Source of the DNA: Burkholderiales bacterium 70-64
Lineage (GTDB): Bacteria > Pseudomonadota > Gammaproteobacteria > Burkholderiales > Burkholderiaceae_E
Assembly: GCA_001898645.1 (NCBI GenBank)
Contig: MKUQ01000028.1
Coordinates: 120,332 to 184,331, forward strand
Length of the DNA stretch: 64,000 bases
Direction: 5' to 3'
A program made the position numbers and the translations under genes. Below are positions 20,523-36,217 of the stretch, in pieces. The stretch's first letter is position 1; every line of letters starts with the position of its first letter. The notes under the pieces are model-generated. The model ran no database searches, was not told where the DNA came from, and was given only the letters and a program-made list of their open reading frames with translations.

Positions 20523-20544
20523 AAAGCCGCCCGGCGCGGCTTTT
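20523..20544 (+). terminator. Terminator-like hairpin in the smc leader
   Basis: AAAGCCGC (20523-20530) and GCGGCTTT (20536-20543) form an 8-bp stem with a 5-base loop, followed by a fourth T. It lies just downstream of the candidate smc -10 box and 147 bp before the smc start. It could act as an attenuator on smc transcripts rather than as a gene-end terminator. Confidence 0.45.
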
Positions 20545-20690
20545 GCGTCGGGGTTCGGATCGGCTCCGACGACCCCCTTGGAAGCCTGGGCGAAACACCT
20601 CGTGGGCGCGCCGAGGCGCCCTGATGCCGGGCGGCGAGCGGGCGCACCGCGGCTCGCGCCGAGGTCCGGCGATTGCAGCAAGGACCTTCG

Positions 20691-23600
20691 GTGCGACTGA
20701 AACAGATCAAGCTCTCCGGCTTCAAATCCTTCGTCGATCCCACCGCATTCGACGTGCCCGGCCAGCTGGTCGGCGTCGTCGGTCCCAACGGGTGCGGCAA
20801 GTCCAACGTCATCGACGCCGTGCGCTGGGTGCTCGGGGAGTCCAAGGCGTCGGAGCTGCGCGGCGAGTCGATGCAGGACGTCATCTTCAGCGGCTCGGCC
20901 GAGCGCAAGCCGGCCTCGCGTGCCTCCGTGGAGCTGGTGTTCGACAACTCGCTCGGACGCATCGCCGGCAGCTGGGGCCAGTACGCCGAGCTGTCGGTCA
21001 AGCGCGTGCTCACGCGCGACGGCCAGTCGACCTACTTCATCAACAACCAGCCGGTGCGCCGGCGCGACGTGCACGACATGTTCCTCGGCACCGGGCTGGG
21101 GCCGCGCGCCTACGCCATCGTCGGGCAGGGGATGATCTCGCGCATCATCGAGGCGCGCCCCGAGGAGCTGCGCGTGTTCCTCGAGGAGGCGGCCGGGGTC
21201 TCGAAGTACAAGGAGCGCCGGCGCGAGACCGAGAACCGGCTGGCCGATACGCGCGAGAACCTCACCCGGGTCGAGGACATCCGGCGCGAGCTCGAGGCCC
21301 AGATCGACAAGCTCGGCCGCCAGGCCGAGGTGGCGCAGCAGTACCGCGACCTCGAGGCCGAGCGCGACCGCAAGCAGCGCATGCTGTGGCTGCTGCGCCG
21401 CGACGAGGCCGAGGCCGAGCAGCAGCGCGTGGCCCGCCTCGCGGCCGAGGCGGAGCTCGAGCTCGAGGCCCGGCTGACCGAGCAGCGCGCGATCGAAGCC
21501 GAGATCGAAACCATCCGCAGCGCCCACTACGAGGCCGGCGACGCAGTGCACGCCGCGCAGGGCGGTTTCTACGAACGCAACGCCGAGGTCAGCCGCATCG
21601 AGTCCGAGATCCGCCTGGTGTCGGAGACCCAGGGGCAGCTGCGCGAGCGTCTCGACGGCGTGGAGCAGCAGGCGCAGCGCGCGCAGGCGCAGCAGGAGGA
21701 GGCGCGCCGCGATCGCGCCGGCGCCGACGAGCGCCTGGCGCAGGCGCGTGCGCACGCCGAGGAGCAGGCGGCGATCGCGGCGGCGCGCGCCGAGGCGCTG
21801 CCGGCGCTCGAGGCGCGCGCACGCGAGGCGCGCGGCCGCGTCGAGGAGGCGCGGGCGCAGGTGGCTGCCACCCGTCAGGCGATCGAGGTGTGCGCGCTGC
21901 ACGAGCGCCAGGCATCGAGCGGGCGCGAGGGTGCGGCGCGCCGGCGCGACCGGCTGCAGGCCGAGGCGGGCGAGCTGCACGCCTTCGATCCGCAGGAGCT
22001 GGCGCGCGCCGCCCAGGCGCTGGCCGAGGCCGAGGAGCACGACCGCGCGACCGCCGAGAGCCTGGCCCAGGTGCAGCAGGCATGGAGCGCCCTCGATGCG
22101 CAGCGCCAGCCCTCGCAGCAGAGCCTGCGCGAGGCCGAGGCGCGGCTGGCACAGGTCGACGCGCGCATCACCGCGCTGCGCCAGCTGCAGGAGCGCGTCG
22201 AGAGCCAGGCCCGGGTCCTGCCGTGGCTGGCGCAGCACGGGCTGGAGCGGCTCGGGCGCCTGTACCAGAAGCTGCGCATCGAGGACGGCTGGGAGAACGC
22301 CATCGAGTCGGTGCTGCGTGAGCGGGTCAACGCCCTCGAGGTGAGCCGCCTCGACCACGTGGTGGGGCTGGTCGCCGATGCGCCGCCCTCGAAGGTGGGA
22401 TTCTTCGCCGCCGCGCCGGGGCCCACGGCCGCCGCGGCTGCCGCGCCGGGGCTGCGGCCGCTGCTGTCGGTGGTGCAGACCGGCGACGCCGGAGTGCAGG
22501 CGCTGCTGGCCGACTGGCTGGCCGGCTACTACGCAGCCGATTCGCTCGAGGCCGCCATGGCGCAGCGCGCCAGCCTGCCGCCGGGGGGCCAGTTCGTCGT
22601 GGCGGCGGGCCACCTGGTGGGGCGCCAGTCGGTGCTGATGTACGCCGCCGATTCCGAGCAGGAAGGCGTGCTCGCGCGCCGCCACGAGCTGGAGAACCTC
22701 ACGCGCGAGCAGCGCGCGCAGCAGCTCATGGTCGACGATACGCGCACGCAGGCCGCGCGCATCGAGAGCGGTGCCTCGCAGCATCTGGCGCGCCTCATGG
22801 CGCTGCGCGACGAGCACAACCGCGCGCTCAAGGCGGTGGCAGCGCTGCGCCTGGACGTGCAGCGGCTCGAGCAGGAGCGCGCGCGCGTGGCCGAGAGCCG
22901 CGAGCGCATCGAGGGCGAGCTGGGCGAGCTGGCCGCCCAGCTCGAGTCCTACGACGAGACCATCGCGGTGGAGACCGGCCGCTTCGAGCAGCTCGATGCC
23001 GAGCTGGGCGAGCGCCAGCAGCACTGCGAAGACCTGCAGCTGGCCCTCGAGGAGGCCGAGCGCGGGCTCGTGCACGAGCGCGAGGCGCTACGCCGGCACG
23101 AGCGCGACGCGCAGGAGGCCTCGTTCTCGGTGCGCGCCATCGAGGCCGACATCGAACGCCTGGAGGCATTGCTGGCCCAGGGGCAGGCGATGGCCGCGCA
23201 GGCGGCGAGCGAGCGCGCCACGGTGCTCGAACGGCTGCAGCAGCTCTCCGATGCCGCCGCGCGCCAGGCGCTGCAGGACGCGCTGGCTGCGCGCGGCACG
23301 GCCGAGCAGGCGCTCACGGCGACGCGCCAGCGCCTGGACGACCTCACGCGGGCGCTGCGCGAGCACGAGGAGCGGCGCCTGGAGGCCGAACGCGCCCAGG
23401 AACCGTTGCGCCAGCGCGTGGCCAGGCTGCAGCTCGACGAGCAGGCCGCACGCATGAGCCGCGAGCAGTACGCCCAGCAGCTGTTCGAGGCGCAGCTCGA
23501 CGAGGAAGCGGTCGCCGCCCTGCGCACGGCGTTTCCCGAGCCGCCGCGGCCGTCCTGGCTGCAGGGCGAGGTCACCCGCCTCGGCAACGCCATTGCCGCC

Positions 23601-24214
23601 CTCGGCGCGGTCAACCTCGCCGCGCTCGACGAGCTCACCCAGGCGGGCGAGCGCAAGGGCTTCCTCGATGCGCAGTCGGCCGACCTGAACGAGGCCATCG
23701 CCACCCTCGAGGACGCGATCCGGCGCATCGACCGCGAGACGCGCGAGCTGCTGCAGCAGACCTACGACGGCGTCAACCGCCACTTCGGCGAGCTGTTCCC
23801 GCAGCTGTTCGGCGGCGGCGAGGCCCGCCTGATCCTCACCGGCGACGAGATCCTCGACGCCGGCGTGCAGGTGATGGCGCAGCCGCCCGGCAAGCGCAAC
23901 ACCACCATCCACCTGCTTTCGGGCGGCGAGAAGGCGCTCACCGCCATCGCCCTGGTGTTCGCGCTGTTCCAGCTGAACCCGGCGCCGTTCTGCCTGCTCG
24001 ACGAGGTCGACGCCCCGCTCGACGACGCCAACACCGAGCGCTACTGCGACATCGTGCGGCGCATGTCCGACGAGACGCAGTTCCTGTTCATCACGCACAA
24101 CAAGATCGCCATGGAGCTTGCCCAGCAGCTGATCGGCGTGACCATGCAGGAGCGCGGCGTCTCGCGCATCGTCGCGGTCGACCTCGAGGCGGCGGCGCAG
24201 CTCGCCGAGGCCGC

Positions 24215-24218
<4 letters not shown>
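20691..24218 (+). CDS. smc: Chromosome segregation protein SMC
   Basis: SMC is the ATPase core of bacterial condensin. The 1175-residue protein has the N-terminal head with Walker A GPNGCGKSN, then long coiled coils rich in Glu/Arg/Ala. A hinge domain at about residues 515-640 (GRLYQKLRIEDGWENAIE) and a second coil follow. The C-terminal head has the signature LLSGGEKALTAIAL and Walker B FCLLDEVDAPLDD. Start is GTG 20691 (VRLKQIKLSGFKSF) with AAGGA six bases upstream. Its stop overlaps the zipA start. ScpA and ScpB are not in this window. Confidence 0.96.
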
Positions 24219-28654
<4,436 letters not shown>

Positions 28655-28666
28655 GGCGGGCCGCAC

Positions 28667-29404
28667 ATGCTGGCGATCATAGGCGGCAGCGGTCTGGCAC
28701 GGCTGGCCGAGCTGCACGACACGCGCCGCGAGATCGTGCGCACGCCCTACGGCGATCCGTCGTGCGCGCTGACCTTCGGCAGGATCGGCGCGCACCCGGT
28801 GGTCTTCCTGGCGCGCCACGGCTACGGCCACACCATCGCGCCGCACGAGATCAACTACCGCGCCAACCTGTGGGCGCTGCGCGAGGTCGGCGCCGGCAGC
28901 GTGCTGGCGGTGGCCACGGTGGGCGGCATCCGCGCCGACTGCGATCCCGGAGTGCTGGTGCTGCCCGACCAGATCATCGACTACACCTCGGGGCGCCGGC
29001 ACACCTTCTTCGACGGCGCCGACCAGCAGGTCACCCACATCGATTTCACCGCGCCCTACGACGCGGCGCTGCGCGTGCGCCTGCTCGAGGCCGCCCGGCG
29101 CGCCGGCGAGGCGGTGATCGACGGTGGGGTCTACGGCTGCACGCAGGGGCCGCGCCTGGAGACCGCCGCCGAGATCGTGCGGCTCGAGCGCGACGGCTGC
29201 GACGTGGTCGGCATGACCGGCATGCCCGAGGCGGCGCTGGCGCGCGAGGCCGGCCTGCCCTATGCGGCGCTGTGCGTGGTGGCCAACCACGCCGCGGGCA
29301 AGGGCGCCAGCCGGGCCGGCATCGCCATGGACGAGATCCGCGCCGTGCTCGACGCCACCATGCGGCGCGTCGGACGCGTGCTCGCGCAGGCGGCCGCCGG
29401 CTGA
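28667..29404 (+). CDS. mtnP: S-methyl-5'-thioinosine/5'-methylthioadenosine phosphorylase
   Basis: This purine nucleoside phosphorylase of the MTAP family salvages methylthio-nucleosides from polyamine or homoserine-lactone synthesis. The 245-residue sequence starts AIIGGSGLARL (phosphate-binding Gly-rich loop). It has ARHGYGHTIAPHEINYRANLWAL and the substrate loop VVGMTGMPEAALAREAGLPYAAL, and ends VANHAAGKG. The protein is shorter than human MTAP and resembles the thioinosine-specific form of pseudomonads, but specificity cannot be settled by eye. It follows galU by 12 bp. Confidence 0.9.
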   Translation: MLAIIGGSGLARLAELHDTRREIVRTPYGDPSCALTFGRIGAHPVVFLARHGYGHTIAPHEINYRANLWALREVGAGSVLAVATVGGIRADCDPGVLVLPDQIIDYTSGRRHTFFDGADQQVTHIDFTAPYDAALRVRLLEAARRAGEAVIDGGVYGCTQGPRLETAAEIVRLERDGCDVVGMTGMPEAALAREAGLPYAALCVVANHAAGKGASRAGIAMDEIRAVLDATMRRVGRVLAQAAAG

Positions 29405-29422
29405 GGGTCTGTTCGCGCGGCG

Positions 29423-29440
29423 GGCGCTCGCGCGAGCGCC
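29423..29440. terminator. Perfect 18-bp palindrome between convergent mtnP and glnD
   Basis: GGCGCTCGCGCGAGCGCC is self-complementary and lies in the 55-bp gap where plus-strand mtnP and minus-strand glnD converge. There is no T tract, so it is at best a two-way stem acting with Rho or stabilising 3' ends. Confidence 0.35.
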
Positions 29441-29459
29441 GATCGCGAGGCGCGCCGCC

Positions 29460-32024
29460 TCAGGAGGCGCGCAGCGCCTCGAGCAGGGCGGTCTCGAAGC
29501 GCAGCTGCTCGCGCGCGTGCCCGAGCGCCGGGCCGTCGATCAGGAACACGTCCTCGACGCGTTCGCCCAGCGTGGTGATGCGCGCGGCGTCCAGGCCGAT
29601 GCCGTGGCGCACCAGCACGCGAGCGATGGCGTAGAGCAGGCCGGTGCGGTCGTTGGCGACCACCGACAGCAGGTACTGGCGCCCGCGCTCGTCGGGCCGC
29701 AGGTCGATCGACGGCTCGATCGGGAAGTGGCGCGAGCGCCGCGAGCTGCGCCCGTGCACCGGCGGGGGCAGCTCGCCGCCGGCGGCCAGGCGCCGCGCCA
29801 GCTCGGTCTCGACCAGCAGCAGGATGTCGCGGTAGTGCGAGACGCCGGCCGGGTCGACCAGCACGAAGCTGTCGAGCGCGTAGCCGTGCCGTGTGGTGTG
29901 GATCTTGGCGTCGAGCACCGACAGGTTCTTGCTGTCGAAGTAGCCGCAGATGCGCGCGAACAGGTCGGGCTGGTCGCGCTGGTACACCACTACCTGGAAG
30001 CCTTCGCCCATGGGCGCCAGGCGCGCGCGCACCACCGGCGCCGCGGCGTCGGCATGCCGGTACAGCACGCGCGTGTGCCAGGCGACGTCCTGCGGGTCGT
30101 TGCGCAGGAAGTAGGGCACGTCGAGCTGCTCCCACAGGCGCGCATAGCGCGCCGGGGCGATGGCGTACAGATCGAGCAGGCGTACCGCCTCGGCGCGCCG
30201 CGCGTCCAGGCGCAGCTGCGCCGACGGGGCCTCGCCCTCGATCACGCGCTTGGCGAGCCAGTACAGGTCGTCGAGCAGCTTGGCCTTCCAGGCGTTCCAT
30301 ACCTTCGGACTGGTGCCGCGGATGTCGGCCACCGTGAGCAGGTACAGCGCCGTCAGGCGCCGTTCGCTGCCCGCCAGCGCGGCGAAGCGCGCGATCACCG
30401 CCGGATCGCTGAGGTCCTGCTTCTGCGCCACCGAGGACATGGTGAGGTGCTGGGCCACCAGGAACTCGACCAGCGCGGTGTCCTCGGGCGTCAGCCCGTG
30501 CTGGCGGCAGAAGCGGCGCGCATCGAGGCGCCCGAGCGCGGAGTGGTCGCCGCCGCGCCCCTTGGCGATGTCGTGGAACAGTGCCGCGACGTACAGCAGC
30601 CAGGGTCGCTCGAAGCCGGCCATCAGCTCGCTGCAGAAGGGGTACTCGTGGGCGTGCTCGACGATGGTGAAGCGGCGCAGGTTGCGCACCACCATCAAGA
30701 TGTGCTGGTCCACCGTGTACACGTGGAACAGGTCGTGCTGCATGCGCCCGATGATGCGGCGGAACACCGGCAGGTAGTGCCCGAGGATGGACCACTTGTT
30801 CATGCGGCGCAGCTCGTGGGTGACCCCGCGCGGCGCCTGCAGGATCTGCATGAACAGTGCCCGGTTGGCCGGGTCGCGCCGGAAGGCGCCGTCGATGCGC
30901 GTGCGCGCATGCCACAGCGCGCGCAGCGTGCGCGAGGTCATCCCGGTCAGCTCGGGGCGGCGCTCCATGGTGAGGAAGGCACGCAGGATGGCCGCCGGCT
31001 CGCACTCGAAGCGCCCCGGGTCGATCACGTCCAGCAGCCCCTGCAGGTTGCGGAACTCCTCGTCGATCGGCTCGGGCTGCGCGTCCGGGCTCGGGAACAG
31101 CTCGTCGCGCAGGTTCTGCACGACGATGGTGTTGAGCTGGGTGACCGCCTTGGCCGCCCAGTAGTAGCGCTGCATCAGCTCCTCGGAGGAACGCCGCGCG
31201 TCGCCGCGGGCGTGCCCGATGGCCTCGGCCACCGGCGCCTGCAGGTCGAACACCAGACGGTCCTCGCGGCGCCCCGACAGGATGTGCAGCCAGGCGCGGA
31301 TGCGCTTGAGGCGCCGCTCGTTGCGCTGCAGCTGCGCGGCCTCGCTCGCCGTGAGCAGGCCGCGGCGCTGGAGCTCGCGCCAGCTGCGCCCGAAGCCGGC
31401 CGCGCGCGCGATCCACAGCAGCACGTGCAGGTCGCGCAGGCCGCCCGGGCTTTCCTTGGTGTTCGGCTCCAGGCTGTACGGCGTGTCCTCGAACTTCGCG
31501 TGGCGCTGGCGCATCTCGAGCAGCTTGGCCGAGAAGAAGGCGCGCGCGTCGAGCTGAGCAGCAAGCTGCGCGGCCAGCTCGACGGCGCCGCTGCGCGCGC
31601 CGGCCAGCCAGCGCATCTCGAGGAGGCTGGTCTGCACCGTGATGTCGGCGCGCGCCTCCTCCAGGCACTGTGCGACGCTGCGCACGCTGTGGCCGATCGA
31701 CAGGCCGAGGTCCCAGCAGGCGCCCACGAAGGCCTCGATGCGGCCGGCCTGGGCGGCGTCGGGCTCGCCGGCGGTGAGGATCAGCAGGTCGACGTCGGAG
31801 TGCGGGAACTGCTCGCGCCGTCCATAGCCGCCGACCGCCAGCAGGGCGGCCTGGCGGCCCGGGCGCAGGGCGCGCCACAGCGCACGCAGGGCGCGGTCGG
31901 TGGCGCGCGACAGCGCGCGCGCGAGGATGTCGGGGTCCTGGCGCTGGCGAAACTGCTCGATCGCGGCCGCCCGCGCGCGAAGGTAGTCCTGCCGCGGCGG
32001 GTGCAGGTCGATCGCGGCGCTCAC
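29460..32024 (-). CDS. glnD: [Protein-PII] uridylyltransferase / uridylyl-removing enzyme
   Basis: GlnD senses glutamine and adds or removes UMP on PII proteins, setting nitrogen control. The 854-residue enzyme has the nucleotidyltransferase motif GGYGRREQ...SDVDL (residues 65-80) and the GlnE/GlnD linker. The HD hydrolase domain (LFHDIAKGRGGDHS, about residue 480) and two C-terminal ACT domains for glutamine sensing (PDLFARICGYFDSKNLSV and NDRTGLLYAIARVL) follow. Start is GTG 32024, which overlaps the map stop codon as GTGA. Pairing with map is the common gamma/beta arrangement. Confidence 0.96.
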   Translation of the reverse strand: MSAAIDLHPPRQDYLRARAAAIEQFRQRQDPDILARALSRATDRALRALWRALRPGRQAALLAVGGYGRREQFPHSDVDLLILTAGEPDAAQAGRIEAFVGACWDLGLSIGHSVRSVAQCLEEARADITVQTSLLEMRWLAGARSGAVELAAQLAAQLDARAFFSAKLLEMRQRHAKFEDTPYSLEPNTKESPGGLRDLHVLLWIARAAGFGRSWRELQRRGLLTASEAAQLQRNERRLKRIRAWLHILSGRREDRLVFDLQAPVAEAIGHARGDARRSSEELMQRYYWAAKAVTQLNTIVVQNLRDELFPSPDAQPEPIDEEFRNLQGLLDVIDPGRFECEPAAILRAFLTMERRPELTGMTSRTLRALWHARTRIDGAFRRDPANRALFMQILQAPRGVTHELRRMNKWSILGHYLPVFRRIIGRMQHDLFHVYTVDQHILMVVRNLRRFTIVEHAHEYPFCSELMAGFERPWLLYVAALFHDIAKGRGGDHSALGRLDARRFCRQHGLTPEDTALVEFLVAQHLTMSSVAQKQDLSDPAVIARFAALAGSERRLTALYLLTVADIRGTSPKVWNAWKAKLLDDLYWLAKRVIEGEAPSAQLRLDARRAEAVRLLDLYAIAPARYARLWEQLDVPYFLRNDPQDVAWHTRVLYRHADAAAPVVRARLAPMGEGFQVVVYQRDQPDLFARICGYFDSKNLSVLDAKIHTTRHGYALDSFVLVDPAGVSHYRDILLLVETELARRLAAGGELPPPVHGRSSRRSRHFPIEPSIDLRPDERGRQYLLSVVANDRTGLLYAIARVLVRHGIGLDAARITTLGERVEDVFLIDGPALGHAREQLRFETALLEALRAS

Positions 32025-32830
32025 CCCGTCGCGTCGGGCGCCTGCGGCCGCGGCGGCGTGCCGGCCGAGACCGTGAGCACCTCGTGGCCCGATTCGGTGA
32101 CCAGTACCGTGTGCTCCCATTGTGCCGACAGGCTGTGGTCCTTGGTGACGATGGTCCAGCCGTCGGCCATCTCGCGTACCTCGCGGCGGCCGGCGTTGAT
32201 CATCGGCTCGATGGTGAAGATCATGCCCGGCTCGAGGCGCTCGCCGCTGCCGGGCTGGCCGTAGTGCAGCACCTGCGGCTCCTCGTGGAAGCGGCGCCCG
32301 ATGCCGTGGCCGCAGAACTCGCGCACTACCGAGAAGCCGCTGGCCTCGGCGTGGCGCTGGATGGCGTGGCCGATGTCGCCGATGGTGGCGCCGGGGCGCA
32401 CCTGGTCGATGCCCAGCCACATGCATTCGAAGGTGACCCTGCACAGCCGGCGCGCCGCTACCGACGGCTCCCCGATCACGAACATGCGGCTGGTGTCGCC
32501 GTGGAAGCCGTCCTTGATGACGGTGATGTCGATGTTCAGGATGTCGCCGTTCTTGAGCACCTTCTCGCCCGGGATGCCGTGGCAGACCTGGTGATTGACC
32601 GAGGTGCAGATCGAGCGCGGGTAGGGCCGGTAGCCGGGCGGGGCGTAGTTGAGCGGGGCGGGCACGGTGTGCTGCACGTTGACCATGTACTCGTGGCACA
32701 GCCGGTCGAGCTCGCCGGTGGTGGCTCCGGCGCGCACGAACGGGGTGATGTAGTCGAGCACTTCGCTGGCGAGGCGGCCGGCCACGCGCATCGCCTCGAT
32801 CTCGGGCGCGGACTTCAGGGTGATGGGCAT
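32021..32830 (-). CDS. map: Methionine aminopeptidase, type I
   Basis: Map removes the initiator methionine from nascent proteins. The 269-residue type Ia enzyme has CTSVNHQVCHGIP and the five metal ligands in order: D in NIDITVIKDG, D in GDTSRMF, H in GHGIGRRFHEEP, E in TIEPMIN and E in WEHTVLV. ATG 32830 is the start; the longer upstream frame runs through the rpsB leader. A perfect TATAAT ends only six bases before this ATG, which would place the transcript start at or next to the A of ATG. It is divergent from rpsB, as in many proteobacteria. Confidence 0.96.
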   Translation of the reverse strand: MPITLKSAPEIEAMRVAGRLASEVLDYITPFVRAGATTGELDRLCHEYMVNVQHTVPAPLNYAPPGYRPYPRSICTSVNHQVCHGIPGEKVLKNGDILNIDITVIKDGFHGDTSRMFVIGEPSVAARRLCRVTFECMWLGIDQVRPGATIGDIGHAIQRHAEASGFSVVREFCGHGIGRRFHEEPQVLHYGQPGSGERLEPGMIFTIEPMINAGRREVREMADGWTIVTKDHSLSAQWEHTVLVTESGHEVLTVSAGTPPRPQAPDATG

Positions 32831-32833
32831 GCT

Positions 32834-32842
32834 AGAATTATA
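32834..32842. promoter_or_regulatory. Overlapping divergent -10 boxes of map and rpsB
   Basis: On the minus strand TATAAT spans 32842-32837, pointing at map. On the plus strand TAGAAT spans 32834-32839, pointing at rpsB. They share three base pairs. No TTGACA-like -35 is visible at 16-18 bp on either side. Expected starts are about 32830 for map and about 32846 for rpsB. Confidence 0.5.
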
Positions 32843-32847
32843 GGCTT

Positions 32848-32895
32848 GGCTCGATATCCCTACCGGCGCTTTCGAAGAGCGTCCGGGATCGAGCC
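32848..32895 (+). promoter_or_regulatory. Structured rpsB leader, long stem at its 5' end
   Basis: GGCTCGAT (32848-32855) plus CCC (32858-32860) pairs with GGG (32885-32887) plus ATCGAGCC (32888-32895), 11 bp with a 2-base bulge. The enclosed segment can form a smaller GCGCT/AGCGT stem. It begins about where the rpsB transcript should start. The remaining 108 bases to the rpsB ATG hold GC-rich sequence and no other gene. S2 represses its own operon in E. coli, so an S2-binding leader is possible here. Confidence 0.45.
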
Positions 32896-33003
32896 GAAAT
32901 CGCGCGCACCGCCCATCCCGGGTGGCCTGCGCCGATCGGGCGGCAGTCCGGCGGCGCGGGCCTGGAGGCAGTGCGTCAGACCCCAACCCGATCGGAGTTT
33001 GTC

Positions 33004-33753
33004 ATGTCCGTCACCATGCGGCAAATGCTCGAGGCCGGCGTCCACTTCGGCCACCAGACGCGCTTCTGGAACCCGCGGATGGCCCCCTACATCTACGGCC
33101 ACCGCAACAAGATCCACATCTTCAACCTCGAAAAGAGCCTGGCCCTGTACCAGGACGCCATGAAGTACCTGCGCCAGCTGGCGGCCAACCGCGGCACCGT
33201 GCTGTTCGTGGGCACCAAGCGCCAGGCGCGCGAGATCCTCGCCGAGGAGGCGGCGCGCGCCGGCATGCCGTACGTCGACCAGCGCTGGCTGGGCGGCATG
33301 CTCACCAACTTCAAGACCGTCAAGACCTCGGTCAAGCGCCTGAAGGACATGGAGACCACCGTGTCGGAAGGCGGCATCGAGCGCATGTCGAAGAAGGAAT
33401 CGCTGCTGTTCCAGCGCGAGCTCGACAAGCTGCACAAGAGCCTGGGCGGCATCAAGGACATGGGCGGCCTGCCCGACGCGATCTTCGTCATCGACGTGGG
33501 CTACCACAAGATCGCCGTGACCGAGGCGCGCAAGCTGGGCATCCCGATCGTCGCGGTGGTCGACAGCAACCACTCGCCGGAAGGCATCGACCACCCCATC
33601 CCCGGCAACGACGACTCCGGCAAGGCGATCCGCCTGTACGCCCGTGGGGCGGCCGACGCGATCCTCGAGGGGCGCGCCGCCGCGCTGCAGGAGATCGTCA
33701 AGACCGCCGCCGACGACGAGGAGTTCGTCGAGGTCGACGGCGAGGAATCCTGA
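33004..33753 (+). CDS. rpsB: 30S ribosomal protein S2
   Basis: S2 is a 30S subunit protein recruited late with S1. The 249-residue sequence starts [24 protein letters not shown] and shows [31 protein letters not shown] and LPDAIFVID, all conserved in S2. Its coding sequence favours A-rich lysine codons ending in AAG, as expected for a highly expressed gene. It heads the long translation/envelope run, with tsf 46 bp downstream. Confidence 0.98.
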   Translation: MSVTMRQMLEAGVHFGHQTRFWNPRMAPYIYGHRNKIHIFNLEKSLALYQDAMKYLRQLAANRGTVLFVGTKRQAREILAEEAARAGMPYVDQRWLGGMLTNFKTVKTSVKRLKDMETTVSEGGIERMSKKESLLFQRELDKLHKSLGGIKDMGGLPDAIFVIDVGYHKIAVTEARKLGIPIVAVVDSNHSPEGIDHPIPGNDDSGKAIRLYARGAADAILEGRAAALQEIVKTAADDEEFVEVDGEES

Positions 33754-33799
33754 GCCGCCCCGACGCCGGGACGCAACGACTGAATCCAGGAGTAAAGCG

Positions 33800-34720
<921 letters not shown>

Positions 34721-34805
34721 CAGCGCTCGGGAGAAAAAGGGCCCATAATCCCGTGCGGCACGGCCGGGGCGGGGCGCCCCGATGCCGCGCCGATCGGGAG
34801 GATGC

Positions 34806-35567
34806 GTGAGTTCGAACGAAAGGGCGGCGCAGGCTGCCTCCGCGAGACCCTCTGCGGCGCCGATCTACCGCCGGGTGCTGCTCAAGCTTTCGGGCGAGGC
34901 GCTGATGGGCGGCGAGGTCTACGGCATCGATCGCGCCACCATCGAGGGCATGGCGCGCGACATCGCCGGGGTGGTGACGATGGGCGTGGAGCTGTCCATC
35001 GTGATCGGCGGGGGCAACATCTTCCGGGGGGTCGCCGGCGGCGCGGCCGGCATGGACCGCGCCACCGCCGACTACATGGGCATGCTCGCCACGGTCATGA
35101 ACTCGCTGGCGCTGCAGGACGCCCTGCGCCAGTGCGGGGTGGCCGCCCGCGTGCAGTCGGCGCTGAAGATCGAGCAGGTGGTCGAGCCCTACATCCGGCC
35201 CAAGGCGCTGCGCTACCTCGAGGAAGGCAAGGTCGTCATCTTCGCGGCCGGCACCGGCAACCCGTTCTTCACCACCGACACGGCGGCCGCGCTGCGCGGC
35301 GCCGAGATGGGCGTGGAGATCGTGCTCAAGGCGACCAAGGTCGACGGCATCTACAGCGCCGATCCGCTCACCGACCGCTCGGCGACGCGCTTTCGCCGCA
35401 TCAGCTTCGACGAGGCGATCGCCCGCCACCTGCAGGTGATGGACGCCACCGCGTTCGCGCTGTGCCGCGACCAGAAGCTGCCGATCAAGGTGTTCTCGAT
35501 CCTCGAAGCGGGGGCGCTGCAGCGCGCCATCTGCGGCGACGACGAGGGCACGCTGGTCCATGTCTGA
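34806..35567 (+). CDS. pyrH: Uridylate kinase
   Basis: PyrH phosphorylates UMP to UDP, feeding RNA, DNA and UDP-sugar synthesis, and is feedback inhibited by UTP. The 253-residue hexameric-type kinase shows [41 protein letters not shown] and [14 protein letters not shown] place the start at GTG 34806 because GGGAGG ends four bases upstream; the in-frame ATG 34782 has no such site. In the 85-bp gap after tsf, a CATAAT at 34744-34749 could be an internal -10 box, but its best -35 (GTGACA) is spaced too far away at 21 bp. Confidence 0.96.
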   Translation: MSSNERAAQAASARPSAAPIYRRVLLKLSGEALMGGEVYGIDRATIEGMARDIAGVVTMGVELSIVIGGGNIFRGVAGGAAGMDRATADYMGMLATVMNSLALQDALRQCGVAARVQSALKIEQVVEPYIRPKALRYLEEGKVVIFAAGTGNPFFTTDTAAALRGAEMGVEIVLKATKVDGIYSADPLTDRSATRFRRISFDEAIARHLQVMDATAFALCRDQKLPIKVFSILEAGALQRAICGDDEGTLVHV

Positions 35568-35624
35568 GCCTGCCGGCGCGCCGCCCGGGGTGCGCGCCGG
35601 TTTCATCGTTGCGGAGGATTGCCC

Positions 35625-36185
35625 ATGAGCGTCGCCGAGGTCAGGCGGTCTGCCGAGCAGAAGATGCAGAAATCGATCGAGTCGCTGCGCACGAGCCTGA
35701 TGAAGATCCGCACCGGGCGCGCGCATGCGGGGCTGCTCGATCACATCATGGTCGACTACTACGGCAGCATGGTGCCGATCGGCCAGGTGGCCAACGTCAC
35801 CGTCCAGGATGCCCGCACGATCGCCGTGCAGCCGTGGGAGAAGAAGATGGTGCAGGTGGTCGACAAGGCCATCCGCGAGTCCGACCTCGGGCTGAACCCG
35901 GCCACCAGCGGCGACCTCATCCGCGTGCCCATGCCGCCGTTGTCCGAGGAGCGCCGCCGCGAGCTCACCAAGGTGGTCAAGCACGAGGGCGAGCAGGCCA
36001 AGGTGGCGGTGCGCAACCTGCGCCGCGACGCCAACGAGCACCTGAAGAAGCTGCTCAAGGACAAGCTGGTCTCCGAGGACGAGGAGCGTCGCGCCCAGGA
36101 CGAGGTGCAGAAGCTCACCGACCACTACGTGGTCGAGATCGACAAGATGCTCGCGACCAAGGAGCAGGAGATCATGACCGTCTGA
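35625..36185 (+). CDS. frr: Ribosome recycling factor
   Basis: RRF splits post-termination ribosomes together with EF-G. The 186-residue sequence contains [20 protein letters not shown], the conserved [39 protein letters not shown] and the C-terminal helix. ATG 35625 is preceded by GGAGGA at six bases, which decides between it and the in-frame ATG at 35619. The order pyrH-frr-uppS is standard. Confidence 0.97.
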   Translation: MSVAEVRRSAEQKMQKSIESLRTSLMKIRTGRAHAGLLDHIMVDYYGSMVPIGQVANVTVQDARTIAVQPWEKKMVQVVDKAIRESDLGLNPATSGDLIRVPMPPLSEERRRELTKVVKHEGEQAKVAVRNLRRDANEHLKKLLKDKLVSEDEERRAQDEVQKLTDHYVVEIDKMLATKEQEIMTV

Positions 36186-36217
36186 GCCCTGCGAGCGCGG
36201 CCGCCGATCGCCTTCCG

